Notes: generated from the sequence alone by a model not told the origin. DNA of 64,000 nucleotides from an uncultured Granulosicoccus sp. (GCA_947495035.1 CANLXI010000009.1:1-64000); one strand, 5' to 3'. Positions 1 to 9,441 are shown, counted from the stretch's first letter. Numbers and translations are program-made.

Positions 1-77
1 GCCGTATCGCCGTATCGCCGTATCGCCGTATCGCCGTATCGCCGTATCGCCGTATCGCCGTATCGCCGTATCGCCGT
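1..77. repeat. Octamer tandem repeat (GCCGTATC)n
   Basis: The window opens with about 9.6 perfect head-to-tail copies of the 8-mer GCCGTATC, ending at base 77, 14 bases beyond the phnE stop codon. The array may continue to the left of the window. No protein is supported across it. It lies at the 3' end of the phn operon. Perfect copies of a short unit suggest slippage-prone DNA. Confidence 0.9.
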
Positions 78-91
78 GAAATCGTGCCGCC

Positions 92-904
92 TCAGATGAT
101 AGCGTGGCGAACTCTGGCAGACACCCATTCACTGATCACCACCGTACCGAGAATGACCACGAATATCATGGTGACCTGTGGCCAGGCCAGTGTATTGAGT
201 GAAGCCTGCAACTGCACACCGATGCCGCCCGCCCCGACCAGTCCCAGGATGGTCGATTCCCGGATATTGATATCCCAGCGAAATACCGAAATGCCGTAGA
301 ACGCCGGCATGACCTGCGGCACGATACCGTAATTCAATATCTGCGCACCCGACGCACCGGTAGCCGTTACCGCTTCGATCTGCAATTTGTCCGTCTCTTC
401 GATGGCCTCGTACAGCAGCTTGGCCACGAAACCGATGGAGCGCAAACCGATTGCCACGATACCCGCCAGCAAGCCGGGCCCGATGATCGACACCAGCAGC
501 AAAGCCCAGATCAGCGAATTGATGGATCGCGAAGCGACGATGATGAACAATGCCACCGGCCGGACGAACAGTTTGCTGGGCGTGGTATTGCTCGCTGCCA
601 GAAAGGCCACGGGGATGGCGATGATGATGCCCAGCAGCGTGCCCAGCGTGGCGATATTGAGCGTATCCCACAGAGGCACCCACAATTTCTCGATATAGCT
701 CCAGCGCGGTGGGAACATGCGAGAACCCAGATCCGCTGCCTGTCTTGGCGCATCGGCAACGAATGCCCAGATGGTGTCTCTGGTCATGAGCTGCCAGCTG
801 TAGACACACAGGGCAACCAGCAGCAGCCAACCAATCCAGATCAGCAGACGCTTGCCGGTCGTACGATGCTGCCAGACCGGTGTCGGGGTCTTCATCGTGT
901 TCAT
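92..904 (-). CDS. phnE: Phosphonate-type ABC transporter permease PhnE (second copy)
   Basis: Integral membrane permease of a PhnCDE-type importer for phosphonate, phosphite or phosphate-like oxyanions. The protein is about 270 residues with several hydrophobic segments. The cytoplasmic EAA-type loop that docks on the ATPase is visible as EAIEETDKLQIEAVTATGAS followed by a GI-VPQVMP stretch. The ATG at 904 is preferred over the in-frame GTG at 913: it overlaps the upstream permease stop as ATGA and has AGGAAG 8 bases upstream. It is the last gene of phnD-phnC-phnE-phnE. Two related permeases in tandem suggest a heterodimeric channel. The substrate cannot be read from sequence, and no C-P lyase gene is in view. 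Confidence 0.9.
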   Translation of the reverse strand: MNTMKTPTPVWQHRTTGKRLLIWIGWLLLVALCVYSWQLMTRDTIWAFVADAPRQAADLGSRMFPPRWSYIEKLWVPLWDTLNIATLGTLLGIIIAIPVAFLAASNTTPSKLFVRPVALFIIVASRSINSLIWALLLVSIIGPGLLAGIVAIGLRSIGFVAKLLYEAIEETDKLQIEAVTATGASGAQILNYGIVPQVMPAFYGISVFRWDINIRESTILGLVGAGGIGVQLQASLNTLAWPQVTMIFVVILGTVVISEWVSARVRHAII

Positions 905-1749
905 TGCACCCACTTCCTGACAAAGCCCGAGGAATATTCAGCCAGCATGACGATCAGGATGATGATCAGCAGAATGGCACCGGCCGAATCGAATTCGTAG
1001 CGATCGATGGCCGTGTTCAGGGTTGCACCGATCCCTCCCGCACCGACGATACCGATGACGGCAGACTCGCGAAAATTGATGTCGAGACGATACAGCGAGA
1101 GCCCGATGAGTCGTGGCATGACCTGTGGCTGCACCGCGTAATTGATCAATTGCAACCAGGAAGCGCCCGTCGCTCTGACGGCTTCGGTCTGACTCTCGTC
1201 GATGTCTTCGATATCCTCGGCCAGCAGCTTGGCCATGAAGCCGATGGTGGCGAAGGTCAGAGTCAGAAAACCGGCAAATGGTCCGAAACCGAACATGGTC
1301 ACGAACAGAATGGCGATGATGATTTCCTGCAGGGAACGTGAAACCGCGATGATCGCGCGACACACGTAGTAGACGACTCCGGGAGCGACATTGCGCGCCG
1401 CACCGATGCCGATGGGAATCGACAACAGCACACCCGCAACGGTAGAGGTCATCGTCATCGTCAGACTCTCGACCAGGCCACTGGATATGTCCTTCCAGCG
1501 CGAGGTGAAGTCCGGTGTCAGAAACCCCTTGATGAAGCGCCAGCCTCGCTCCATGCCTTCTGCGACACGCACCCAATTGACATCAATGGTGCTGATGGCC
1601 AGACAGAACCAGACCAGCGCTGCCAGCCACAGCGTGCGACGCAACCAGGCCCGCTGGATCAGAACCGGCGGTGGTCGGAATCGGCTGGGGTAGCGACTGT
1701 AATCCGCAGTGGCGGCTGGCGATGAGCCGCCTTGATCAGCTTCTGTCAC
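901..1749 (-). CDS. phnE: Phosphonate-type ABC transporter permease PhnE (first copy)
   Basis: Inner-membrane permease of the PhnE family, 282 residues, paralogous to the gene that follows. It has an N-terminal soluble extension of about 40 residues, a first membrane segment near residues 38-55, and the EAA loop (EDIEDIDESQTEAVRATGAS) near residues 190-210. It starts at GTG 1749, 3 bases past the phnC stop, and its stop overlaps the next permease start, so the three genes are likely translationally coupled. It would work with PhnC (ATPase) and PhnD (periplasmic binding protein). The substrate is inferred only at the phosphonate or phosphate-analogue level. Confidence 0.9.
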   Translation of the reverse strand: MTEADQGGSSPAATADYSRYPSRFRPPPVLIQRAWLRRTLWLAALVWFCLAISTIDVNWVRVAEGMERGWRFIKGFLTPDFTSRWKDISSGLVESLTMTMTSTVAGVLLSIPIGIGAARNVAPGVVYYVCRAIIAVSRSLQEIIIAILFVTMFGFGPFAGFLTLTFATIGFMAKLLAEDIEDIDESQTEAVRATGASWLQLINYAVQPQVMPRLIGLSLYRLDINFRESAVIGIVGAGGIGATLNTAIDRYEFDSAGAILLIIILIVMLAEYSSGFVRKWVQ

Positions 1750-1752
1750 GAC

Positions 1753-2526
1753 TCAGGCAGCTTCCGTTTCTTGGTCGAGCGTGGTCCAGTCTTCTTCGCC
1801 ATAGATGCGAGTCAGAACGGATTCCGTCAATTCGGCCGGTGAGCCATCAAACACGATTCGCCCGGCCTGCAGACCGATTAGACGCTCGGTGAATTGCCTG
1901 GCCAGCACCACATCATGGATGTTGATGATCGCCGGCAAATGCTGTTCGTTGCAGATCTCCAGCAGCAGACGCATGATCTGACGCGATGTCTTCGGATCCA
2001 GTGAGGCCGTCGGCTCATCGATCAGCAACAGTTCGGGATCCTGCTCCAGAGCTCTCGCAATACCCACTCGCTGGCGCTGACCACCGGAGAGCGCATCAGC
2101 CCGCTTGCTGGCGTGATCGATCAGACCGACTCGATCCAGCAGAGCAAAGGCCTTCTGTACATCTGCCTTGGGGTAATGACGGGTGAAACTGCGCCAGAAG
2201 GACACATAGCCCAGCCTGCCGGACAACACGTTTTCCATGACACTCAAGCGCTCCACAAGCGCATATTCCTGGAAAATCATGCCGATGCGGCGGCGCACCG
2301 AACGCAGCTCGCTGGTGGACATGCCGGTAATATTGGTGCCCGAGAGGCTGATCGTGCCACTGCTGGGTTCCACCAGTCGATTGATACAGCGGATCAGCGT
2401 GGACTTGCCGGCCCCGGAAGGTCCGATCAGCCCTACCACCTGACCGGCAGGAATGGTGAAACTGACATCATCCAGCGCCTTGTCGCCCGCCGCATAGGTT
2501 TTGGAAAGGTGGCTTACGTCGAGCAA
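1753..2526 (-). CDS. phnC: Phosphonate-type ABC transporter ATP-binding protein PhnC
   Basis: Cytoplasmic ATPase that powers the PhnCDE importer, 257 residues, normal length for the family. Visible motifs are Walker [10 protein letters not shown] (about residues 35-43), the signature [15 protein letters not shown], Walker [13 protein letters not shown], and a switch histidine in NIHDVVLA. The start is a TTG at 2526 with GGAG about 10 bases upstream; no better ATG fits the family N-terminus, so slow initiation is possible. It is separated from phnD by 72 bases that hold a strong hairpin (2549-2578), which could lower ATPase and permease expression relative to the binding protein. Confidence 0.93.
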   Translation of the reverse strand: MLDVSHLSKTYAAGDKALDDVSFTIPAGQVVGLIGPSGAGKSTLIRCINRLVEPSSGTISLSGTNITGMSTSELRSVRRRIGMIFQEYALVERLSVMENVLSGRLGYVSFWRSFTRHYPKADVQKAFALLDRVGLIDHASKRADALSGGQRQRVGIARALEQDPELLLIDEPTASLDPKTSRQIMRLLLEICNEQHLPAIINIHDVVLARQFTERLIGLQAGRIVFDGSPAELTESVLTRIYGEEDWTTLDQETEAA

Positions 2527-2548
2527 GGTATCTGTACTCCGATAGGCA

Positions 2549-2578
2549 CGGACCGGAAACCCGAAGGTATCCGGTCCG
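2549..2578 (-). terminator. Intercistronic hairpin between phnD and phnC
   Basis: Perfect 9-bp inverted repeat CGGACCGGA (2549-2557) / TCCGGTCCG (2570-2578) with a 12-base loop. There is no T-run after it on the minus strand, so it is more likely an RNA-stabilising or attenuating stem than a full terminator. Such stems are common after the highly expressed binding-protein gene of ABC operons. Confidence 0.5.
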
Positions 2579-2598
2579 AATTGGCAGGATGCGAAAGA

Positions 2599-3549
2599 TT
2601 ACTGGCAGGTGTATTCCACACCGTTGGCATCGTCGATCTTGCGAATGACTTCCCACTCCTTCTTGAAGGTAATGGGTACGAACTGCGCTTCACCGGACTT
2701 GGAGAATTCAGCTTCGAGGGAACTGCCGGACCATTCGAAGCTTGCAAAGGCTTCCTTGATCTTGTCCTGCAGCTCGGCATTCAGTGTATTGGCCACACCA
2801 TAGCTGGTGGTCGGGAAGGTCTGCGACTTGTACAGGGAGACGATCTGATCCTGAGTGACAACGTCACGACTGACCATGCGATTCATGACCGAATTGGCCA
2901 CGGCGGCTGCCGGATAATCCTTGTTGGCCACTCCCAGAATGGAGTTGTCATGCTTGCCGGAAAAGACCGGTTCGAAATCCGTACCGGCGACCATGCCGTA
3001 ATCGGCCTTCAGAATGGCTGATGGCGCCTTGAAGCCGGAATTGGACGTCTCGGAAGTGAATGCCAGCTTGCCGCCCTTGATGTCTTCGACTTTCTCGATA
3101 CCGGAATCGGGATAGGTGATGATTTCCATCTCGTAGCCGAAGGATCCGTCACCACTGGCCATCATCGTGAAAGGCCGGTAACCGGCACAGGCGACTGCCA
3201 GAGGGTTGGATCCGGTATTGAAGCCAGCAATATGCAAACGACCGGCACGCATGGCCTCGATCTGCGCCGCATTGGACTGTACCGGAAAGAATTGCACTTT
3301 CTTGCCAGTCACTTCACTCATGTGCTCGAGAAAGTCGGACCAGGCTTCGGCATACACCGCAGGATCTTCCACGGGCGTATAGGCAAAGATCAGAGTGCCC
3401 GGGTCGAGCTGATCGGCAGCGTCAGCGATATCGGCAACCAGATCGCCATCAGTGTCCTTGTAGCGAGAGTCGAGCTTGAATTCCGCCGAGGCGGGCAGAC
3501 TCAATGAGACCGCAAGGGCCGTGGCGGCCGCGATGATGGAATATTTCAT
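2599..3549 (-). CDS. phnD: Phosphate/phosphite/phosphonate-binding periplasmic protein PhnD
   Basis: Periplasmic solute-binding protein of the PhnD family, 316 residues. A Sec signal peptide is clear (MKYSIIAAATALAVSLSLP, cleavage after ASA near residue 22). The mature protein has the family's YTPVEDPAVYAEAWSDFL opening and the later KLAFTSETSNSGFKAPSA ligand-lobe region. The start ATG at 3549 has AGGAAA upstream. It is the first gene of the phn operon on the minus strand. The 280-base leader contains an AT-rich patch (about 3655-3680) and an 8-bp hairpin (3625-3650). A recognisable Pho box was not found by eye. Confidence 0.92.
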   Translation of the reverse strand: MKYSIIAAATALAVSLSLPASAEFKLDSRYKDTDGDLVADIADAADQLDPGTLIFAYTPVEDPAVYAEAWSDFLEHMSEVTGKKVQFFPVQSNAAQIEAMRAGRLHIAGFNTGSNPLAVACAGYRPFTMMASGDGSFGYEMEIITYPDSGIEKVEDIKGGKLAFTSETSNSGFKAPSAILKADYGMVAGTDFEPVFSGKHDNSILGVANKDYPAAAVANSVMNRMVSRDVVTQDQIVSLYKSQTFPTTSYGVANTLNAELQDKIKEAFASFEWSGSSLEAEFSKSGEAQFVPITFKKEWEVIRKIDDANGVEYTCQ

Positions 3550-3624
3550 TGTCGGTGGATTTCCTGAATGTGTGTGGTAGTTGACATTCGGCAGCGCATC
3601 CTGCCCTGCCCCGGTTTCCCGATG

Positions 3625-3650
3625 CCGACTCGATGCGGATGCCGAGTCGG
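3625..3650. other. Hairpin in the phnD leader
   Basis: Perfect inverted repeat CCGACTCG (3625-3632) / CGAGTCGG (3643-3650) with a 10-base loop, in the gap between purL and phnD. It could be a weak purL terminator or a regulatory stem ahead of phnD. No T-run follows on either strand. Confidence 0.35.
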
Positions 3651-3833
3651 ACCAGTGTATTGATCAATTATTGATTATTCATGAAACGTTCGGCCAACAC
3701 CATGCCCGAGTTGGTTTCCGGCGGCAAGCCCGACGCACAGTTTGACCCACCGTCACCAGTGCACCGGCGTCCCGTTTGGCCAACAATCCACGGTGGGTTT
3801 CCGTGAGGACAGGTCGCATGCCCGAAACGGACA

Positions 3834-6800
3834 CTAGGCAATCCAGATACGCGCATTCTCGAACATTCGCAGCCAGGGTCCGTTCTCACCCCACTCCGGT
3901 GGCGCCCAGGAATTGGTAACGGTACGAAAGACACGCTCGGGGTGCGGCATCATGATGGTGACGCGGCCGTCGGCGTTGCACAGACCGGTAATCCCGAAAG
4001 GCGAGCCATTGGGATTCAGCGGATAGCTTTCCGTCATGGCCCCATGATTGTCGACAAAGCCCATGCACACCGGTGCCGATTGTGCCTGTGCTTCCTGTTC
4101 GAAGACTGCACGACCCTCTCCGTGGGCCAAGGCAACCGGCAGTCGAGAGCCGACCATGTCGGTAAAGAACAGGGACGGTGTTTCGTAGATTTCAACAGTC
4201 GCTACCCGAGCCTCGAACTGCTCGGACAGATTGCGCTCGAAACGAGGCCAGTTGTCGGTGCCGGGAATCAGCGTCTGCAGCCTTGACAGCATCTGACAGC
4301 CATTGCAGACACCCAGGGAAAAGGTGTCATCACGCTCGAAGAACTGTCTGAACATGGTGGACAGTTGCTCGCTGTAGAGAACCGAATTGGCCCAGCCACC
4401 ACCGGCCCCCAGCACATCCCCGAAGGAGAAACCACCACAGGCCACCAGGCCCTTGAAGCTGGCAAGATCATGCCGACCTTCGAACAGATCACTCATGTGC
4501 ACATCGACGGTATCGAACCCGGCACGATCAAAGGCAGCGGCCATCTCGAAGTGCCCATTGACGCCCTGCTCACGCAGGATGGCCATCGCCGGCCGAGTCT
4601 TCAGCAATTCGGGCGCACCACTGACCAGGGAACTCGACGGATCGAAGCTCAAGCGCGGGCTCAGACCCGGGTCGTCATCACGACTGATATGCGCCAGTTC
4701 CTCCTCGGCTGACTCGGGATTGTCACGCAGTGCCTGCATGCGGTAGCTCGTCTGCCACCACTGTGTACGCAGACGGGTCACACTTTCCCTGAGCAGCAAG
4801 GACTCGCCCTGCCACAACTCCAGCTCGGCTTCCTCGGTGGGCTTGCCCAGCATATGCACCACATCGCCCAGACCATGGGCCTCGAACACAGCCATGACCT
4901 GTGCATACTGGCTGCTGCGTATCTGCAATACGCCGCCGAGCTCTTCATTGAACAGGCTTGCAATGGCATCACCCGGCAGACTGTTGATGTTGACCCTGAG
5001 ACCGCAGTGACCGGCAAAGGCCATCTCCGCCAGTGTCACGAACAATCCACCGTCGGAACGGTCATGCCAGGCGAGAATCTGTTCGTCGTGAATCAATTGT
5101 TGCAGGGCATTGAACATGCCCTTGAGCAACAGCGGCTCATCCACATCCGGCACTGCGGTGCCAACCTTGCCATACACCTGCGCCAGAGCAGAGCCACCGA
5201 GACGATTCTGCCCGGCACCCAGATCGATCAGCAGCAAGTCACTGTCACCACAATCCAGGCGGATCTCGGGCGTCTGCGTCTTGCGCACATCCCTGACGGC
5301 TGCAAAGGCCGTCACGATCAGCGACAACGGTGCGGTCACGCTGTGATCACCCTGCTCATCCTGCCAAACCGTTTTCATGGACAGGGAATCCTTGCCCACG
5401 GGAATGGCGATGCCCAGCGCCGGCGCCAGGCCCAGGCCCACGGCTTCGACAGCATCGAACAAGGCTGCATCCTCACCGGGATGACCGCTGGCGGCCATCC
5501 AGTTGGCCGACAATCTGACCTGACCGACATCTCCGATGTCAGCAGCAACGATATTGGTCAGCGATTCGGCCAGCGCCATTCGTGCCGAGGCGGCCGCGTC
5601 GAGTATGGCGACGGGAGATCGTTCGCCCATGGCCATGGCTTCACCGGTATAGCCCTGATAGTCGGATGCCGTGACAGCCACATCGGCCACCGGCATCTGC
5701 CAGGGTCCGACCAGCTGATCCCGGACCACCTGCCCGGTAATGCTGCGATCGCCAATGGTGATCAGAAAATTCTTGGAGGCCACCGCCGGCAGTTGCAGAA
5801 TGCGCTGCACCACGTCATCGAGTTCCATGGCGGAGGTGAGCAGTTCATCTCCGGCAACGGCACGATGACTGGCCGTGATCTCCAGCCTGGGCGGCTTGCC
5901 CAGCAACACATCCAGCGGCATGTCGACCGGATTGTTATCGAAATGCGAGTCGGAAACGTGCAGTATGCGCTCCTCGGTGGCCTGGCCGACCACCGCATAC
6001 AGACAGCGTTCCCGTTGGCACAGCGACTCGAACAGAGGCAGACGATCGCTGATGATGGCGACGACATAGCGTTCCTGCGACTCGTTGCTCCAGATGGCCA
6101 TCGGCGACATGCCGGGCTCATCATTGAGCACCGAACGCAGTTCGAAGTCCCCACCTCGTCCCGCATCATTGACCAGTTCCGGCAAGGCATTGGACAGGCC
6201 GCCGGCACCGACATCATGAATCGACAGGATCGGACTGTCCTTGCCCAGCGCAATACAGCGATCGATCACTTCCTGGCAGCGGCGCTGCATCTCCGGATTG
6301 CCACGCTGCACCGAGGCGAAATCCAGCTCGCTGTCACCGGCACCACTGGCAACCGAGGATGCAGCTCCACCGCCCAGGCCGATCAGCATGGAAGGTCCAC
6401 CCAGCACCACGATGGCCGAACCGGCAGGCACGTCCTGCTTCTCGATATTGCCTTCACGGATATTGCCCATGCCGCCGGCAATCATGATCGGCTTGTGAAA
6501 ACCGCGCACTTCGGAAGATGGTTCAGCGGGATTTTCCGTGCTTGCCGGCACCGACTGGCAGTAGGTACGGAAGTAACCTGTCAGATTGGGCCGGCCGAAT
6601 TCATTGTTGAAGGCCGCTGCACCAATGGGTCCTTCCTGCATGATTTCCAGGGCGCTGGCCAAACGATCCGGCTTCGTGTTCTCGACTTCCCATGGCTGAT
6701 GCCAGTCGGGAATGTTCAGGTTGGACACCGTGAACCCGCACAGCCCGGCCTTGGGCTTGGAGCCATTGCCCACCGCGCCTTCATCACGAATCTCTCCCCC

Positions 6801-7754
6801 CGAACCGGTAGCCGCCCCCGGAAACGGCGAAATGGCCGTCGGGTGATTGTGCGTCTCGACCTTGATCTGAATGTGCACCGCTTCCTCGGTCGCCTGATAG
6901 TGACCATCAGGCCCCGCCAACCAGCGCTGCGCGGTACTGCCTTCGATGACTGCGGCGTTGTCGTGATAAGCCGACAGCACGCCTTCCGGGGAGAGCTTGT
7001 GGGTATTGCGAATCATGCCGAACAGCGATTGTGTCTGAGCTTCACCATCGAGTGACCAGGAGGCATTGAAGATCTTGTGCCGGCAGTGCTCCGAATTGGC
7101 TTGCGCGAACATCATGAGCTCGGCATCACTCGGATCTCTCTTCAGACGGGCAAAACTCTGCTCGAGGTAGTCCAGTTCGTCGGACGATAGCGCCAGCCCC
7201 ATCTGTCGATTGTGTTCTTCCAGTGCCAGTCTGCCTTCTTCGAGTACAGGAATGGTGACCAGAGGCGCTGGTTCGGCAATCGCGAACAGTCTGTGCAGGT
7301 CGCTGGAGAGATCGATGACGGATTCCGTCATGCGATCGTGCAGCAGCGCTTCAGCCTGTCGTTTGCTCGCATCCGCCAGGCCCTGTGAACCCGGCTCACC
7401 GAACAGATACTGAATACCACGCTCGATCCGTACGACTTCTGTCATCCCGCAACGGCGCGCGATATCCGTGGCCTTGGACGACCAGGCAGAGCGTGTGCCC
7501 AGACGTGGAACCACGCTGACCTGCCAACCGGAATCCGGTTCATGATATTGCTCATCGGCCTGCAGCAGGCGGCAAAGGCGCTGCAATACAGCCGGATCAG
7601 CCTCTACCGACGGGTCATCCGCCGAATCCAGCTGAACGAAATAGACATACCGGGCCTCGATGGCCTGGAAGTGTGTATCCACAGAGCGCAACTGCTTGAG
7701 CAATTGCTCCTGTCGGAAAGTCGACAGGGCGTTGGCGCCGGATAGACAGAGCAT
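3834..7754 (-). CDS. purL: Phosphoribosylformylglycinamidine synthase (large, single-chain PurL)
   Basis: Fourth step of purine biosynthesis: converts FGAR, glutamine and ATP to FGAM in the cytoplasm. The protein is 1,306 residues, the usual size of the single-chain form that fuses PurS-like, PurL and PurQ parts. An N-terminal PurS-like and linker region covers about residues 1-220 with the ANSEHCRHK motif close behind. Two AIRS-type halves follow (LSIHDVGAGGLSNALPE lies in the first). The C-terminal quarter is a class I glutamine amidotransferase with the nucleophile in LGVCNGCQM and the His-Glu pair in MMPHPERVFR. It stands alone on the minus strand. Confidence 0.98.
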   Translation of the reverse strand: MLCLSGANALSTFRQEQLLKQLRSVDTHFQAIEARYVYFVQLDSADDPSVEADPAVLQRLCRLLQADEQYHEPDSGWQVSVVPRLGTRSAWSSKATDIARRCGMTEVVRIERGIQYLFGEPGSQGLADASKRQAEALLHDRMTESVIDLSSDLHRLFAIAEPAPLVTIPVLEEGRLALEEHNRQMGLALSSDELDYLEQSFARLKRDPSDAELMMFAQANSEHCRHKIFNASWSLDGEAQTQSLFGMIRNTHKLSPEGVLSAYHDNAAVIEGSTAQRWLAGPDGHYQATEEAVHIQIKVETHNHPTAISPFPGAATGSGGEIRDEGAVGNGSKPKAGLCGFTVSNLNIPDWHQPWEVENTKPDRLASALEIMQEGPIGAAAFNNEFGRPNLTGYFRTYCQSVPASTENPAEPSSEVRGFHKPIMIAGGMGNIREGNIEKQDVPAGSAIVVLGGPSMLIGLGGGAASSVASGAGDSELDFASVQRGNPEMQRRCQEVIDRCIALGKDSPILSIHDVGAGGLSNALPELVNDAGRGGDFELRSVLNDEPGMSPMAIWSNESQERYVVAIISDRLPLFESLCQRERCLYAVVGQATEERILHVSDSHFDNNPVDMPLDVLLGKPPRLEITASHRAVAGDELLTSAMELDDVVQRILQLPAVASKNFLITIGDRSITGQVVRDQLVGPWQMPVADVAVTASDYQGYTGEAMAMGERSPVAILDAAASARMALAESLTNIVAADIGDVGQVRLSANWMAASGHPGEDAALFDAVEAVGLGLAPALGIAIPVGKDSLSMKTVWQDEQGDHSVTAPLSLIVTAFAAVRDVRKTQTPEIRLDCGDSDLLLIDLGAGQNRLGGSALAQVYGKVGTAVPDVDEPLLLKGMFNALQQLIHDEQILAWHDRSDGGLFVTLAEMAFAGHCGLRVNINSLPGDAIASLFNEELGGVLQIRSSQYAQVMAVFEAHGLGDVVHMLGKPTEEAELELWQGESLLLRESVTRLRTQWWQTSYRMQALRDNPESAEEELAHISRDDDPGLSPRLSFDPSSSLVSGAPELLKTRPAMAILREQGVNGHFEMAAAFDRAGFDTVDVHMSDLFEGRHDLASFKGLVACGGFSFGDVLGAGGGWANSVLYSEQLSTMFRQFFERDDTFSLGVCNGCQMLSRLQTLIPGTDNWPRFERNLSEQFEARVATVEIYETPSLFFTDMVGSRLPVALAHGEGRAVFEQEAQAQSAPVCMGFVDNHGAMTESYPLNPNGSPFGITGLCNADGRVTIMMPHPERVFRTVTNSWAPPEWGENGPWLRMFENARIWIA

Positions 7755-7891
7755 GTGGGTTCTCGCACGGTAACCTGAGGGCTGGCCGAAATCTCAGGCT
7801 GCGGCAACGTGCGTTCATTGACTGAACATCACTGATCATTGCCTGGTTTGCCGGAGATTCGGCCCGGACGGGGCAATGATACTGGATGTAG

Positions 7892-7925
7892 GGAGCTACG
7901 GCAGATTGCCGCAGCTCCTCTTTTA
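7892..7925 (+). terminator. Terminator-like hairpin between purL and the DUF481 gene
   Basis: Stem GGAGCT-A-CGGCA / TGCCG-C-AGCTCC (7892-7918, one internal mismatch) followed on the plus strand by CTCTTTT. Both flanking genes are on the minus strand, so the U-run faces the wrong way for them. On the minus strand it is a hairpin in the purL 5' region without a U-run. Confidence 0.4.
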
Positions 7926-7988
7926 CCGACCGGTGGCCGATATCGGGCGCGTCACGGGTGTCGTGACGGTAATCGCAACTGCGATCGA

Positions 7989-8840
7989 TCAGATGTCGAC
8001 GACGAGGTTCAGCGTCGTGACGCTGTCGCTGTTGGAATCCAGCGGGCTGTCGCCTGAAGACAGGTCGCTGTTGCTGCGTGAGAAGTGAGCAACCTTGAAT
8101 GCCAGCTTTTCGGACACCTTGAAGGCGATTCCCAGACCCAATTCGACAAAGGTGTTGTCGCTACCGAAGTCGCTGCGCAGATCAGCGTTGAACGTCACTT
8201 CATCCGTGATGTGGTTGAGGTAGTTCAGACCGATGTAGCCAATGCCGCCGTTGACATCGTCACCGACAACCAGCGACGTATTCTTGTTGCCAAAACCCAA
8301 CTCAGCGGTCAGGAAACCACTTTCGTTGGAGAAGAAGCGGTGACCGACACCCACGATCTGACGTGTGGCGTTATCGATATTACCGGGCTCGTCCTGCTCC
8401 CAGTCGAGGATGCCGAAGAAGTAGGTTTTCGGGTTGTAGTAGAACTTGGGCTGGTAGCCCAGTGCGATGCGATCAGAGTTGTCGCCCTTGACAATGGTGC
8501 GTTGCGGACGGCCGTCGTCTCCAAGGATCGGATTGCCTTCCTGGTCGCGCTCGACAACCACGATGGAGGACGTGCCCTTGAATACGGAACCGAAAACCAG
8601 GTGCTCCCAACGATTGACGGTCTTGCTCAGACGCACGGAACCATTGATGTTGCTGGCTTCCGAGTTACCGGTCGAGCTGGTGGCGCCAAGAGACGCCGTA
8701 CCGCGCCAGCCCTGGAAAGCGCTGCCGAATCCGGACTCCTCAACAGCGTCAGCATCCTGTGCTGCAACCATTGTCGATGCGCCCAGTGAGCCTGCAACGA
8801 GGATACTGGCGATTGTCTTTTTCAGGGAATAGTGAGTCAT
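7989..8840 (-). CDS. DUF481 family outer-membrane beta-barrel protein
   Basis: Predicted outer-membrane protein of the DUF481 (salt-stress-induced, YdiY-like) family, 283 residues. A signal peptide ends near residue 27 (MVAAQDADA). After a short linker comes the typical W-x-G-x-A-S-L-G-x-x-x-S-T-G-N-S-E start of the barrel, then alternating strands, with the aromatic run PKFYYNPKTYFFGILDWEQD in the middle and a C-terminal strand ending LNLVVDI. The family's function is not established. It is monocistronic, on the minus strand, and its upstream region abuts the ssrA promoter region. Confidence 0.85.
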   Translation of the reverse strand: MTHYSLKKTIASILVAGSLGASTMVAAQDADAVEESGFGSAFQGWRGTASLGATSSTGNSEASNINGSVRLSKTVNRWEHLVFGSVFKGTSSIVVVERDQEGNPILGDDGRPQRTIVKGDNSDRIALGYQPKFYYNPKTYFFGILDWEQDEPGNIDNATRQIVGVGHRFFSNESGFLTAELGFGNKNTSLVVGDDVNGGIGYIGLNYLNHITDEVTFNADLRSDFGSDNTFVELGLGIAFKVSEKLAFKVAHFSRSNSDLSSGDSPLDSNSDSVTTLNLVVDI

Positions 8841-9006
8841 TGGTGTTGTTTTCTATCCGTTTTTTCGAAGAACCTGTGGCAAGTATGGAACGCAAAAGTG
8901 GCAAAAAATCACCGGACACTTTCTTTAACATTTGTGCCATCCGGTTCACAATTTAGCAACATTCACGACACAGAGTTATCAATCAACACGAATTCCTCGA
9001 TGCCCA

Positions 9007-9035
9007 TTGAATTGCAGCGCAAACATCCGCATACT
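9007..9035 (+). promoter_or_regulatory. Likely sigma-70 promoter of ssrA
   Basis: TTGAAT (9007-9012) and CATACT (9030-9035) are separated by 17 bases, each matching consensus at 4 of 6 positions. Initiation near 9041 would give a short leader removed when the tmRNA 5' end at 9061 is formed. Confidence 0.45.
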
Positions 9036-9060
9036 CCACGGGCAGGAAGTTACGACCACC

Positions 9061-9434
9061 GGGGCTGACATGGTTTCGACGGAAGTGGCAAACCCTGAGG
9101 TGCATGCCGAGGATTCAGATCACCTCGTAAATCCAGCTGAAAAACCTATAGTTGCCAACGACGACAACTACGCAATGGCCGCATAACTGAACCCTCGGGT
9201 TTAGTTGTACGTACTGCCCCGTTCCGGATCTGCCTGTGGGTTTGGGCGGGGGCAACAGACACAGGATCGCGTGAAGGGTCGCCCTTACACTGGATCGCTA
9301 AACCAATAATGGGCTCGCTGCTCCTTGTGGTGCCCGTCCTGCACTGAGTGGCTAAAGCCAATGACGGAACTAAGCATGTAGTACCAACGGCAGAGTGCTT
9401 TCGGACGGGGGTTCGACTCCCCCCAGCTCCACCA
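9061..9434 (+). ncRNA. ssrA: Transfer-messenger RNA (tmRNA)
   Basis: Ribosome-rescue RNA, one-piece form, about 374 bases. The 5' end GGGGCTGACATGGTTTCGAC matches the tmRNA consensus. The 3' tRNA-like part has a T-arm GGTTCGACTCC and ends with an encoded CCA (CAGCTCCACCA, to 9434). The tag reading frame starts at GCC 9154 and runs to TAA 9184-9186, encoding ANDDNYAMAA, very close to the enterobacterial ANDENYALAA. A mobile element is integrated exactly at the 3' end, and the mature RNA sequence is kept intact. Confidence 0.97.
9420..9434. other. Left attachment site (attL) in ssrA
   Basis: The 15-mer CCCCCAGCTCCACCA forms the 3' end of ssrA and is repeated in the same orientation at 23828-23842. 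The integrase gene begins 150 bases to the right. ssrA 3' ends are classic targets of tyrosine integrases. Confidence 0.9.
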
Positions 9435-9441
9435 TTTAGGA

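Noticed and set aside
4854..7055. A 733-codon plus-strand open frame inside purL
   Set aside because: It is fully antisense to a certain gene, is rich in His/Gln/Arg/Gly as shadows of this G+C level are, and has no domain.
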